From Pseudomonas monteilii (lineage in GTDB: Bacteria; Pseudomonadota; Gammaproteobacteria; Pseudomonadales; Pseudomonadaceae): 64,000 nt of DNA. The translations under genes were made by a program, and so were the position numbers. Below, piece after piece: positions 34,690 through 43,052 of this stretch (positions within the stretch are counted from its first letter, which is position 1; each line of letters opens with the position of its first letter). The notes beneath the pieces are model-generated. The model made no database searches. It worked only from the letters and a program-made list of their open reading frames with translations, and was not told the origin of the DNA. The DNA is taken from positions 1,116,001-1,180,000 of the forward strand of contig CP013997.1 in the NCBI GenBank assembly GCA_001534745.1. The letters are read 5' to 3'.

Positions 34690-35195
34690 GGCTAACCTCG
34701 GTATTGAATGCAGGTCGTCCGCCGGAATCGGGGACGAGCTTGACGGGCGCTTCTGGCGCCTCTGATCAAAAAGTGCGCAATTCTAGCGATCACGGGGGCG
34801 CTTGACCAGCGGAAATACGACGAGCGTGCGTGTGTGCGGTAAAAGAGCTGCATGTGTCGAGTGACCGTGCATGACCAGAGATTCAGAACAAATTCTGTGG
34901 GGTAGCAGCTTTCATTCGATATCATCCGCATCGGAGAGATGTGTGTAGCAACCGGCTATACGTGTATTCTATAGCTACACATCATGCTATTGTCTCATGT
35001 GTTGAGCCATGGAGCAGGCGGCGCTCTGCGTAACCAGGTCCAGCTGCTCTATGTGAGTAACCTGTGGCTCGGCCTACCTTTATAGCTACATATGGCAGAA
35101 GACGCCGTCATGGAAACGTCTGGAAAACGCGGCTGTTTCCAGGTGAAAACGAACAGGGATAATTGATTGCTTCACAAACGATCGGAGTCATAGCC
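34690..35195. other. AT-rich region between rimO and the toxin-antitoxin pair
   Basis: This 506-bp stretch is lower in GC than its neighbours and has no convincing gene. Near rimO it contains the probable rimO promoter. Towards the antitoxin it holds a nested inverted repeat (34942-34981), a 13-bp direct repeat with one mismatch (TATAGCTACACAT at 34970-34982 and TATAGCTACATAT at 35081-35093) and the GGAG of the antitoxin gene (35183-35186). Confidence 0.7.
34942..34981. repeat. Nested inverted repeat upstream of the antitoxin
   Basis: TGTGTAGC (34942-34949) and GCTACACA (34974-34981) form an exact outer inverted repeat, with GCTATA (34955-34960) and TATAGC (34970-34975) as an inner repeat. 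Ribbon-helix-helix antitoxins bind such sites, so this is a candidate operator; no binding is shown. Confidence 0.6.
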
Positions 35196-35483
35196 ATGGA
35201 GCGAGTCACACCTACAGGCGTAAAGCCTGTGTCCATCAATATGAGGGCTGATCCAAAGCGACGGGACCTTATTGATGCGGCAGCTGAGATTCTCAGCGTT
35301 GATCGGACCAGCTTTATTCTTGATGCGGCCTGTCGGCGCGCTGAAGAGGTCATTGTGGACCGTAAGCTTTTTGTGCTTAGCGAGGAGGCGTTTGACCGCT
35401 TCGAGAAAGCGCTCGATGCACATCCCATCAAGAGTAACGAATGCGTCAAAAGACTGCTTGCAAGACCGAAACCTTGGAGCTGA
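35196..35483 (+). CDS. DUF1778 ribbon-helix-helix antitoxin (TacA-like)
   Basis: A 95-residue protein with an N-terminal ribbon-helix-helix (PVSINMRADPKRRDLIDAAAEILSVDRTSFILDAA), as in the TacA family that neutralises GNAT toxins. The C-terminal tail (LSEEAFDRFEKALDAHP) is the kind that wraps the toxin. ATG at 35196 has GGAG at 35183-35186. Its stop is 43 bp inside the toxin gene, indicating translational coupling. Codon use is less GC-biased than in neighbours. Assignment as antitoxin is by family and context. Confidence 0.88.
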   Translation: MERVTPTGVKPVSINMRADPKRRDLIDAAAEILSVDRTSFILDAACRRAEEVIVDRKLFVLSEEAFDRFEKALDAHPIKSNECVKRLLARPKPWS

Positions 35484-35962
35484 CGCCTCCGGAGAAATTG
35501 GCCGAGCATCATGTGGTTTCTGAGTTCGATTGCGGTGAACTGTCGATCAACGAGTTTCTGCGCCACAGAGCATTGAAGGCCCAGGCTGCCAGGCACACAG
35601 TGGTCTACGTTGTGTGCTTCAAGGGCACCTGTAATGTAGCGGCGTATTACACGCTTTCCAACAGCGCGGTTGATCGCCGATACGGCGCTACCGCCAAGAT
35701 CCGCCGTAATGCACCAGATCCATTACCTGTTACCGTCTTAGGTCGTATGGGCGTGACAGCCTCCGCTGCAGGTCATGGCTTATCGCTGGCATTGCTCGCA
35801 GATGCGGTCGAACGAAGTCTGATCGCCTCTGAAATGATCGGATCCACCGCGTTGATCGTGCATCCATTGACCGAACGACTTGCCACGTACTATGCAAAGC
35901 ATGGTGGATTCGTACCGTGTCCTGATCTTGCTCCCATGACGATGATGCTCCCCCTGCGATGA
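35441..35962 (+). CDS. GNAT toxin of a TacAT-like toxin-antitoxin system
   Basis: A 173-residue GNAT-family protein matching type II toxins that acetylate aminoacyl-tRNA. Features: the motif LTPPEKLAEHHVVSEFDCGELSINEFLRHRALKAQ at the start, the acetyl-CoA region LGRMGVTASAAGHGLSLALLADAV and the C-terminal TYYAKHGGFV with the usual Tyr. The canonical QGRGLG loop is AGHGLS here, so it is slightly divergent. It overlaps the antitoxin by 43 bp. Toxicity has not been tested. It is an accessory insertion between rimO and kup. Confidence 0.85.
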   Translation: MRQKTACKTETLELTPPEKLAEHHVVSEFDCGELSINEFLRHRALKAQAARHTVVYVVCFKGTCNVAAYYTLSNSAVDRRYGATAKIRRNAPDPLPVTVLGRMGVTASAAGHGLSLALLADAVERSLIASEMIGSTALIVHPLTERLATYYAKHGGFVPCPDLAPMTMMLPLR

Positions 35963-36167
35963 CACACTGCGTAAGTCCGCTCTTGATAGGTGTGTCGCTG
36001 TCGTGAAAGCCGAACGCCCGATTGGCTGGAAATCGCCAAAGGGTCATTCGAGAGGGCGCTATCGTGTCTACGACCAGGCGGCTAACCGTTCTGGCAGACG
36101 TTACGCTATGCTTCGCGCCATTGGCTCGGTAGGGCCCAAGAGGCTCTCGGCATTCGCCGTGCAGCTG

Positions 36168-36222
36168 TGCCGATCCGGTAAGGTCCGACCGGTGGCAACC
36201 TGTCATCTCGGCCTCGCAGGCC
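36168..36222 (+). promoter_or_regulatory. Structured leader upstream of kup
   Basis: Two hairpins precede the kup ribosome-binding site. A long one has TGCC (36168-36171) and CCGGT (36175-36179) pairing with ACCGG (36188-36192) and GGCA (36194-36197). A short one is GGCCT-CGC-AGGCC (36210-36222). The second ends 7 nt before GGAG (36230-36233). I do not recognise a known riboswitch; a role in translation control is speculative. Confidence 0.4.
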
Positions 36223-36239
36223 ATCAGTAGGAGCAGTCG

Positions 36240-38138
36240 ATGGTTCAGGCAAGCAGCTCTGCCGAAGGCGGGCAGGGCATCACGCGTTCGGTCAGCCTGT
36301 TGGTGGCGGCGGTGGGTGTGGTCTATGGCGATATCGGTACCAGTCCGCTCTACACGCTCAAGGAGGTGTTCTCCGGTGGCTATGGCGTGGCCGTCAACCA
36401 TGACGGGGTGCTGGGCATCCTGGCGCTGATCTTTTGGTCGCTGATCTGGGTGGTGTCGATCAAGTACATCCTGTTCATCCTGCGCGCCGATAACCAGGGC
36501 GAGGGTGGCACCATGGCGCTGACGGCGCTGGCCCGTCGCGCCGCAGCGCCGTACCCGCGCCTGCGCATGCTGATGGTCGGGTGTGGCCTGGTGGGCGCCT
36601 CGCTGTTCTACGGCGACAGCATGATCACCCCGGCCGTCTCGGTGCTCTCGGCGGTGGAGGGCATGGGGCTGGCCTTCGACGGCATCGATCACTGGGTCGT
36701 GCCGATCTCGCTGGTGGTGCTGGTGGCGCTGTTCGTCGTGCAGAAGCATGGCACCGCCAAGATCGGCACCTTGTTCGGGCCTGTCATGGTGCTGTGGTTC
36801 GTGGTGCTCGGCGCACTGGGCATCCATGGCATCCTGCAGAGCCCGGAAGTGCTCAAGGCCGTGAACCCGGCCTGGGCGGTGCGGTTCTTCGTGGTCCACC
36901 CGGGCATGGGCGTGGCCATCCTGGGGGCGGTGGTGCTGGCCTTGACCGGTGCCGAGGCGCTGTACGCCGACATGGGCCACTTCGGCCGCAAGCCGATCGC
37001 CCGCGCCTGGTTCCTGCTGGTGCTGCCGGCGCTGGTGCTCAACTATTTCGGCCAGGGCGCCCTGTTGCTGCAGAACCCGGAGGCCGCACGCAACCCGTTC
37101 TACCTGCTGGCGCCGTCCTGGGCCCTGCTGCCGTTGATCGGCCTGGCGACGCTGGCGACGGTGATCGCTTCGCAGGCAGTGATCTCGGGTGCGTTCTCCT
37201 TGACCCAGCAAGCCATCCAGCTGGGCTATATCCCACGCATGCAGGTGCAGCACACGTCCAGCGCCGAGCAGGGGCAGATCTACATCGGTGCGGTGAACTG
37301 GACCCTGATGGTGGGCGTGGTGCTGCTGGTCTTGGGCTTCGAATCGTCCGGCGCCTTGGCCGCTGCCTACGGCGTCGCCGTGACCGGCACCATGCTGATG
37401 ACCACACTGCTGGTGGCGGTGGTGATGCTGTTGCTGTGGAAGTGGCCACCGCTGCTGGCGGTGCCTGTGCTGCTCGGCTTTCTGGTGGTCGATGGGCTGT
37501 TCTTCGCCGCCAACCTGCCCAAGGTGCTGCAAGGTGGCGCGTTCCCGGTGATCGCCGGGATCGTGCTGTTCGTGCTGATGAGCACCTGGAAGCGCGGGCG
37601 GCAGATTCTCGTCGAACGCATCGATGAAGGCTCGCTGCCCCTGCAGGTGTTCATCAGCAGCATCGCCGTGCAACCGCCGCACCGCGTCGAGGGCACCGCC
37701 GTGTTCCTGACCGCCCGCGCCGATGCCGTGCCCCACGCCCTGCTGCACAACCTGTTGCACAACCAGGTGTTGCACCATCAGGTGGTGCTGCTGACGGTGA
37801 TCAGCGAGGACCGTCCGCGGGTACCGGAGGCCGAGCGCTTCGAGGTGCTGGCCCATGGCAACGGCTTCTTCCGTGTGCTGCTGCATTACGGGTTCATGGA
37901 CGAGCCTGACGTGCCGGCAGCGCTGGCGCTGTGTCAGCGGGACGACCTGGACTTCAGCCCCATGCGCACCACCTACTTCCTCAGCCGTGAAACGGTGGTG
38001 GTGTCCCGTCTGCAGGGCATGGCGCGCTGGCGCGGCACCCTGTTCGCCTTCTTGCTGAAGAACGCCAACGGCACCTTGCGTTTCTTCAAGCTGCCGTTGA
38101 ACCGGGTGATCGAGCTGGGTACCCAGGTGGAGATCTGA
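36240..38138 (+). CDS. kup: Potassium uptake protein Kup
   Basis: A 632-residue low-affinity potassium transporter that takes up K+ with protons through the inner membrane. The N-terminal family motif is [18 protein letters not shown]; about 12 hydrophobic helices occupy residues 20-440, and a cytoplasmic C-terminal domain follows. GGAG at 36230-36233 precedes the ATG. A perfect 10-bp stem overlaps the stop codon (38126-38152). The 5' leader contains hairpins. The gene lies just beyond the toxin-antitoxin insertion. Confidence 0.97.
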   Translation: MVQASSSAEGGQGITRSVSLLVAAVGVVYGDIGTSPLYTLKEVFSGGYGVAVNHDGVLGILALIFWSLIWVVSIKYILFILRADNQGEGGTMALTALARRAAAPYPRLRMLMVGCGLVGASLFYGDSMITPAVSVLSAVEGMGLAFDGIDHWVVPISLVVLVALFVVQKHGTAKIGTLFGPVMVLWFVVLGALGIHGILQSPEVLKAVNPAWAVRFFVVHPGMGVAILGAVVLALTGAEALYADMGHFGRKPIARAWFLLVLPALVLNYFGQGALLLQNPEAARNPFYLLAPSWALLPLIGLATLATVIASQAVISGAFSLTQQAIQLGYIPRMQVQHTSSAEQGQIYIGAVNWTLMVGVVLLVLGFESSGALAAAYGVAVTGTMLMTTLLVAVVMLLLWKWPPLLAVPVLLGFLVVDGLFFAANLPKVLQGGAFPVIAGIVLFVLMSTWKRGRQILVERIDEGSLPLQVFISSIAVQPPHRVEGTAVFLTARADAVPHALLHNLLHNQVLHHQVVLLTVISEDRPRVPEAERFEVLAHGNGFFRVLLHYGFMDEPDVPAALALCQRDDLDFSPMRTTYFLSRETVVVSRLQGMARWRGTLFAFLLKNANGTLRFFKLPLNRVIELGTQVEI

Positions 38139-38152
38139 ACCCGATCTCCACC
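38126..38152. terminator. Hairpin over the kup stop codon
   Basis: GGTGGAGATC (38126-38135) pairs exactly with GATCTCCACC (38143-38152); the 7-nt loop contains the TGA stop. It lies between converging kup (+) and the virJ-family gene (-). There is no T run, so termination is uncertain. Confidence 0.45.
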
Positions 38153-38169
38153 GGGTTAGCGGCCCTGAT

Positions 38170-39462
38170 TCAGGGCTGCTTGGTCGTACCGGCCTTGTCC
38201 TGGCGTGCGTCGATCTCGCCGATCAGGCGCTTGGCCAGGGCCGGGTAGTTTTCGTCGAAGTGATGCCCGCCAGGCAGCTTGACCCGCTCGCCGACGGCGG
38301 TGCTGTCGGTGCAACCACTCTCGGCGGCTTCCTCTTCACCGTAGATGCACACCACCTTGTTCGCGGGCAGGCGCGCCATGTCCGGACCGGTAGGCGCCTC
38401 CTGGCCTTCCTTGCCCAGCCAGCCCTCGACCTCGATCTCGAAGCTGCCGCTGCGGGCGAAGGCGAGCAGGATGATGGCGTCGACGCGCTGCTGGTCTTCG
38501 GCAGGCAAACGGTTGTAGATCGCGGGCAGTACATCGGCGCCGAACGAATAACCGGTCAGTACGAAGCGCTTGGTGCCCCACTTGTGGCGGTAGTGCTGCA
38601 TCAGCTCCACCAGGTCGGTGGCGCTCTGCTCGGGCGTCTTGTGCTGCCAGTAGTAGCGCAGGGTGTCGATGCCCACCACCGGATAGCCGAGCTTGGCCAT
38701 CTCCCCGGCGACGTCGCGGTCCAGGTCGCGCCAGCCGCCGTCACCGGAGAGGAACAGCGTGACGGTGTCGCTGGCCTGGCCGGCGGGCACCTCGACCACC
38801 GGAATGCTCAAGGCGGTACCGTCCGGGCCGACCAGGGCCTGGGTCAGCTGGTTCTTAAGCACCTGTGGCAAGTGGATGTCATAGTCGCTGATGCTGGTGT
38901 CGGCATTGGGCTGGTTGCGCACGAACGCTGCACTGGCGTCGTCCGGGTTGTCGTTCCAGGCCACGCTCCAGTGGCCGTGGGCGGCCGAGGCGGGCAGGGC
39001 CTGCGAGCAGCCTGGCTGTTCGGTCTTGAAGTCCACGGAGATCGCATGGGCCTGGTCGTCGTTCTGGCTGGCCAGCCAGCGCCAGGCCTCGCTGGCCCCC
39101 GCGCCGATACCGGCGACCAGGGACGGCGGGCTGGACAACGCGCCGAGGGCCTCGGTCATGGCCGTGTGCTGGGCCGTGCAGTCCGTATCCTGCAGCACCA
39201 CCTGGACCAGTTGCGCATCGGCCGCCTGGCTCAGGTCGAGCAATTGCCGCTCGGTCAGCCCTTGGCCTGCCGGCACGCCGATGGCCACATGGGTCTTGGC
39301 ATGACCAGCAGGGGTGACCTTGATCAGGTCGCCGCCCTGGCCCAGTGTGAGGTGTTCGAGCCGCGGCGCAGGCGCCGGGCGTGTCCAGAACCAGAAGCCG
39401 ACCGCAGCGATGGCCACGAGCAGGAGTACGCACAGCAGAGACAGTCGAAAGCGTCGAGTCAT
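38170..39462 (-). CDS. VirJ/AcvB-family alpha/beta hydrolase, probable aminoacyl-phosphatidylglycerol hydrolase
   Basis: A 430-residue protein with one N-terminal membrane segment (residues 6-26) and a periplasmic alpha/beta-hydrolase domain. The VirJ motif FLSGDGGWRDLD and nucleophile GYSFG (LTGYSFGADVLP) are visible, and a final His occurs in GGHHFDENY. The gene overlaps mprF by the ATGA of stop and start. In P. aeruginosa PA0919, next to PA0920 (mprF), hydrolyses alanyl-phosphatidylglycerol; Agrobacterium AcvB does the same for lysyl-PG. Activity here is inferred from that pairing. Confidence 0.82.
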   Translation of the reverse strand: MTRRFRLSLLCVLLLVAIAAVGFWFWTRPAPAPRLEHLTLGQGGDLIKVTPAGHAKTHVAIGVPAGQGLTERQLLDLSQAADAQLVQVVLQDTDCTAQHTAMTEALGALSSPPSLVAGIGAGASEAWRWLASQNDDQAHAISVDFKTEQPGCSQALPASAAHGHWSVAWNDNPDDASAAFVRNQPNADTSISDYDIHLPQVLKNQLTQALVGPDGTALSIPVVEVPAGQASDTVTLFLSGDGGWRDLDRDVAGEMAKLGYPVVGIDTLRYYWQHKTPEQSATDLVELMQHYRHKWGTKRFVLTGYSFGADVLPAIYNRLPAEDQQRVDAIILLAFARSGSFEIEVEGWLGKEGQEAPTGPDMARLPANKVVCIYGEEEAAESGCTDSTAVGERVKLPGGHHFDENYPALAKRLIGEIDARQDKAGTTKQP

Positions 39463-42104
39463 CAGCGTTTCACCAATCCGGTCAGGCCGCCCGCGATCAG
39501 GGCGGCAGTATCAGCCAGGGCCACCAAGGGGTCGAGCCCGGCAGGAACGGCCATGTAGCGCGGTTCCCAGTCAGGCTGGAACTTGTCCTTGAAGCGGCGC
39601 AGGCCTTGGAAGTTGTACAGGTGCTCGCCACGGCGGAACACCATCGAGCCCAGGCGCTGGGTCAGCGGCGCACCCCGGCGCGGCTGCAGGCCGGACAGCG
39701 GCACCATCCCCAGACTGAAGCGCTGATAGCCCTCGGTCTTGTAGTGCAGGATCAGCCCCAGCATCATGAATTCCATGGTCAGCTTCGGCGCTTCCGGGTG
39801 TGCGCGCATCAGGTCCAGGCTGGCCAGCTCCTTGCTGTGGGTTTCCAGCAGGTTAGCGAACGCCACCGGCCGCCCCTGGAAGCGAATCAGCGCGATGCGG
39901 AAGTAGCGCAGGTACTCGGGGCTGAAGCGGCCCAGGGAGAAGCCTTTCTCGCGCACGTTCTTGTTGCCCAGCCAGGCGTCGGAAATCACCTTGAGTTCGT
40001 CCAGCGGCGCCTTGCCGGGCTCGTGGATCTCCAGGCTCAGGCCATCGCGTCCACCCCGGTTCCAGGTGTAGCGCAGGTCTTTCATTTCCTTGCCCTTGGC
40101 GTCGAGGTCGAAGGCGCACAGGTCGACCCTGGCTTCCTCGCCGAGCTTGATCGCGGTCAGGCCGATGTCCATGTAGAACGGCAGGTTCTCGGCGCGGACC
40201 TGGTAGAAGACCGGGCGCGCATGGTGCACGTCGCACAGGTCGCGGAACTGCCAGATCATCTCGGCGCGTTCCTGGGGCGGGCCGATCGGGTCGTACAGGG
40301 CCACCAGGCTGCGCCCGCGCCGGGCGTACATCAGGAAGGCATTGTCGCTGGGGTGGAACAGCAAGGCCTTGTCGCCGGTCAGGGCCAGGCCGCCATCTGG
40401 CTGGTCAGAGGCCTGCAGGATGCGATTGGCACGGTCCAGTTCCTGCTCGGGCGGCAGATGGATCATCGGGCGTGCGGTGCGCAGCAGCCAGGTCAAGGTG
40501 ACGAACACCAGCAGCACGGCGCTGCCCAGGGCCGCGCGCAAGGCCCGCGGTGCATCGGCATCGAGGGTGAACTGCCACCACAGCTCGCGATCGTAGGGCA
40601 CGTCTTCGAAGGCGAACAGCAGCAGCCAGATCGACGCGCCGATGACGCAGGCGCTCGCCACCAGGTAGACCGGCGAGAAGGGCAGTTCGAGCAGGCGACT
40701 GGGCCGGTAGAACGAACGCCGGAACAGCGCCAGCAGGGCCGCCGTGACGGTCAGGATGCTGGCTTCCTCCCAGTCGAAGCCTTTGAGCAACGAGAGTACG
40801 GCGCCCAACAACAGCAGCACCGTGGTCAGCAACCAGGCAGCCGACAGGCGTCGACGCAGCCCCTGGGCCAGCAGCAGGCACAGCACGCCGACCAGGCTGG
40901 CGCCAAAGTGCGAGGCATCGATCAGCCGATGGGGGATCAGAAAGCCCATGTGTTCCAGGCGGGTGTCGATCTCCGGCGTGGCGCCCGAGAAGAGCAGCAC
41001 CACGCCCGACAGGAACACCAGGATCGCCAGGACCGGTGCGGCCAACCCCGAGGCGGCCTTGAGGGCTTGCTGGGCGAACAGCAGGCGACGTGCCTCGCTG
41101 GCCAGCAGCACGGCGCAGGCGACCAGCAGGGGCAGCACCACGTAGATCAGCCGGTACAGCAGCAGGGCGGCGGCCAGCGGCGCGGCACCGAGCTGGTTGG
41201 CGAAGGCCGCGAGCAGGATGGCCTCGAACACGCCGACGCCGCCGGGCACGTGGCTGAGCACGCCGGCTGCCAGCGCCAGCAGGTACACCAGCACGAAGGC
41301 ACCGAAGGGCGGCGCTTCGGGCAGCAGCAGGTAGAGCACGGTGGCTGCCGCCAATACGTCCAGGGCGGTGATCAACAGCTGCAGGGCGGCCAGACGTGGC
41401 GCGGGCAGGCGCAAGGTGTGACGGCGGACCTGCACCAGCAGGTTGTCGGCCAGGGGCTGTTCCGGCAGGCGACGACGGTACAGGCCGATGGCCAGGGCCG
41501 CGCACAGTACCAGGGTGGCCGTGGCAAGGGTGGCCAGCACGCCGATCGGCAGACGCAGGGCCGTCGAGGCCGCAGGCAAGTCGCTCAGCAACGCCACGGC
41601 CGCCAGGGGCGGCAGTGCACAGCCGAGCGACAGGCTGGCGAACACGGTCATTCGTGCCACTTCGCCTGCGCCCAGTCCATGGCGGGCGTACAGGCGGTAG
41701 CGAACCGAGCCGCCTGACAGCATCGACAGCCCTACGGCGTTACCGACGGCGAAGGCACAGAAGCCACCCATCACCAAAGTACTGCCCGGCAATTTGGCGT
41801 TGGCGTAGCGGCTGGCCGACCATTCGTAGCCGAGCAGGATCACGAAGCCCGTGGCCGTCGCCAGCAGGGCGCCCGACAAGGAGGAGGCGGGGACCTCGGT
41901 GACGGCGTCGCGCAGGGCATTGAGGTCCAGTTCGCTGAGCAGGTGCCAGCAGGCCAGCAGGGCGATCGCGAACAGGACCAGGGTCAGGCCCAGGCCGATC
42001 GGTTGCCGGTAACGGCTGAGCCGTTCCAGCCATGGCAGGCGTTGGGCGGCGGCAGGCAATGCGGCCGTGACCGGTGAAGAGGTGTCAGGTGCCGGCGTGT
42101 TCAT
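39462..42104 (-). CDS. mprF: Bifunctional lysyl/alanyl-phosphatidylglycerol synthase-flippase MprF
   Basis: An 880-residue membrane protein. Many hydrophobic helices fill residues about 25-520; the C-terminal cytosolic domain is the aminoacyl-tRNA-dependent transferase (DUF2156) with YDPIGPPQERAEMIWQF and FMMLGLILHYKTEGYQRFSLGMVPLSGL. It adds an amino acid to phosphatidylglycerol, reducing membrane charge and raising resistance to cationic peptides. ATG at 42104 is preferred over an earlier TTG. Whether the amino acid is lysine or alanine cannot be told from the sequence. The hydrolase gene overlaps its stop. Confidence 0.92.
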   Translation of the reverse strand: MNTPAPDTSSPVTAALPAAAQRLPWLERLSRYRQPIGLGLTLVLFAIALLACWHLLSELDLNALRDAVTEVPASSLSGALLATATGFVILLGYEWSASRYANAKLPGSTLVMGGFCAFAVGNAVGLSMLSGGSVRYRLYARHGLGAGEVARMTVFASLSLGCALPPLAAVALLSDLPAASTALRLPIGVLATLATATLVLCAALAIGLYRRRLPEQPLADNLLVQVRRHTLRLPAPRLAALQLLITALDVLAAATVLYLLLPEAPPFGAFVLVYLLALAAGVLSHVPGGVGVFEAILLAAFANQLGAAPLAAALLLYRLIYVVLPLLVACAVLLASEARRLLFAQQALKAASGLAAPVLAILVFLSGVVLLFSGATPEIDTRLEHMGFLIPHRLIDASHFGASLVGVLCLLLAQGLRRRLSAAWLLTTVLLLLGAVLSLLKGFDWEEASILTVTAALLALFRRSFYRPSRLLELPFSPVYLVASACVIGASIWLLLFAFEDVPYDRELWWQFTLDADAPRALRAALGSAVLLVFVTLTWLLRTARPMIHLPPEQELDRANRILQASDQPDGGLALTGDKALLFHPSDNAFLMYARRGRSLVALYDPIGPPQERAEMIWQFRDLCDVHHARPVFYQVRAENLPFYMDIGLTAIKLGEEARVDLCAFDLDAKGKEMKDLRYTWNRGGRDGLSLEIHEPGKAPLDELKVISDAWLGNKNVREKGFSLGRFSPEYLRYFRIALIRFQGRPVAFANLLETHSKELASLDLMRAHPEAPKLTMEFMMLGLILHYKTEGYQRFSLGMVPLSGLQPRRGAPLTQRLGSMVFRRGEHLYNFQGLRRFKDKFQPDWEPRYMAVPAGLDPLVALADTAALIAGGLTGLVKR

Positions 42105-42311
42105 GTCATACCCCACGCGGCACGGTGGAGGCAAAAGCGGAATGCGGCCAAGTGAAAATCCCTTTGGAAAACGTGTCCTGATAGTACTCTGTGGCAGAGG
42201 GGTTGGATTGGTTCAGGATAGTTAAAGAATGTTCATATGGTAGGGCGAGGATGACGGCGCAAGGCAGGCCTGTCATGAAGAGGGCAAGGCGACAAGAATA
42301 CGAGACGCCAG

Positions 42312-42347
42312 AAACAACAAACCCCGCACTACCGAAGTAGGCGGGGT
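42312..42347 (-). terminator. Terminator after tRNA-fMet copy 1
   Basis: GCGGGGT (42341-42347) and ACCCCGC (42321-42327) form a stem with an inner GTAG/CTAC stem and CGAA loop. On the minus strand it is followed by a T-rich run (complement of 42312-42320). Confidence 0.85.
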
Positions 42348-42361
42348 CTGTTCTGACGATA

Positions 42362-42438
<77 letters not shown>

Positions 42439-42520
42439 TCAGTGGGGCGCATTCTACAGTGTGCGGCCCTGGTGTCAACATTTAAATCGTTGATCTGCCT
42501 GGGGTTTTCGAGCGGGCATG

Positions 42521-42552
42521 AAAAAGGCCACTGTGTGAACAGTGGCCTTTTT
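42521..42552 (-). terminator. Bidirectional terminator after tRNA-fMet copy 2
   Basis: GGCCACTG and CAGTGGCC form a perfect 8-bp stem with a 6-nt loop, flanked by A5 on one side and T5 on the other, so it can terminate in either direction. It ends transcription of the tRNA at 42559-42635. Confidence 0.9.
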
Positions 42553-42558
42553 CCAAGA

Positions 42559-42635
<77 letters not shown>

Positions 42636-42731
42636 TCAGAGGTGCGCACTATACAGCGTATGGCGGTCACGTCAAGCGCGATCGGCCCAGTCGCGCGAAC
42701 AGGGATTGGAAGCCTTGTTCGGGCAGAAACG

Positions 42732-42761
42732 AAAAAGGCCACTGCGTGAACAGTGGCCTTT
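42732..42761 (-). terminator. Terminator after tRNA-fMet copy 3
   Basis: The same GGCCACTG/CAGTGGCC stem as at 42521-42552, with A5 and TTT flanks, lies directly downstream of the tRNA at 42770-42846. The two terminators are near copies of each other, so the tRNA and terminator unit was probably duplicated together. Confidence 0.88.
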
Positions 42762-42769
42762 CTCTAAGT

Positions 42770-42846
<77 letters not shown>

Positions 42847-43021
42847 CCTGTGAGATGGGATTCTACGGATATTCCTTCCCCTGTCAAGCGATCGTGTGAA
42901 AAAAAGCGTTTTGACGTCAGGATGTTAGCGCCTCATGGGGCATTGCCAGGCAGCCCGCGTCCAGGTTCCGACACGCCGACAGTCGCAGTGGCTGCCGCCG
43001 TGTTCGAGGATGGGGTACTAT

Positions 43022-43037
43022 CTGTATGAATTTACAG
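43022..43037 (+). promoter_or_regulatory. LexA box of dinB
   Basis: CTGTATGAATTTACAG fits CTG-N10-CAG, the SOS box of gammaproteobacteria, and ends 15 bp before the dinB ATG. Repression by LexA of the damage-inducible polymerase is inferred from the motif and its position. Confidence 0.88.
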
Positions 43038-43052
43038 TGGTGTCCGTCATCC

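Noticed and set aside
31543..34695. 1050-codon plus-strand frame opposite DUF1456, the pseudouridine-synthase-like gene, GNAT and rimO
   Set aside because: It runs through four well-supported minus-strand genes and their spacers with shadow composition; no motif was recognised.
36003..36230. 75-codon open frame between the toxin and kup
   Set aside because: GTG start without a clear ribosome-binding site, Arg-rich composition and overlap with leader hairpins; more likely part of the kup leader.
35730..37886. 718-codon frame antisense to kup and part of the toxin gene
   Set aside because: His/Gln-rich shadow composition; it spans two unrelated plus-strand genes.
39381..41717. 778-codon frame antisense to mprF
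   Set aside because: Gln/Gly/Arg-rich shadow composition and no motif; mprF is clear.
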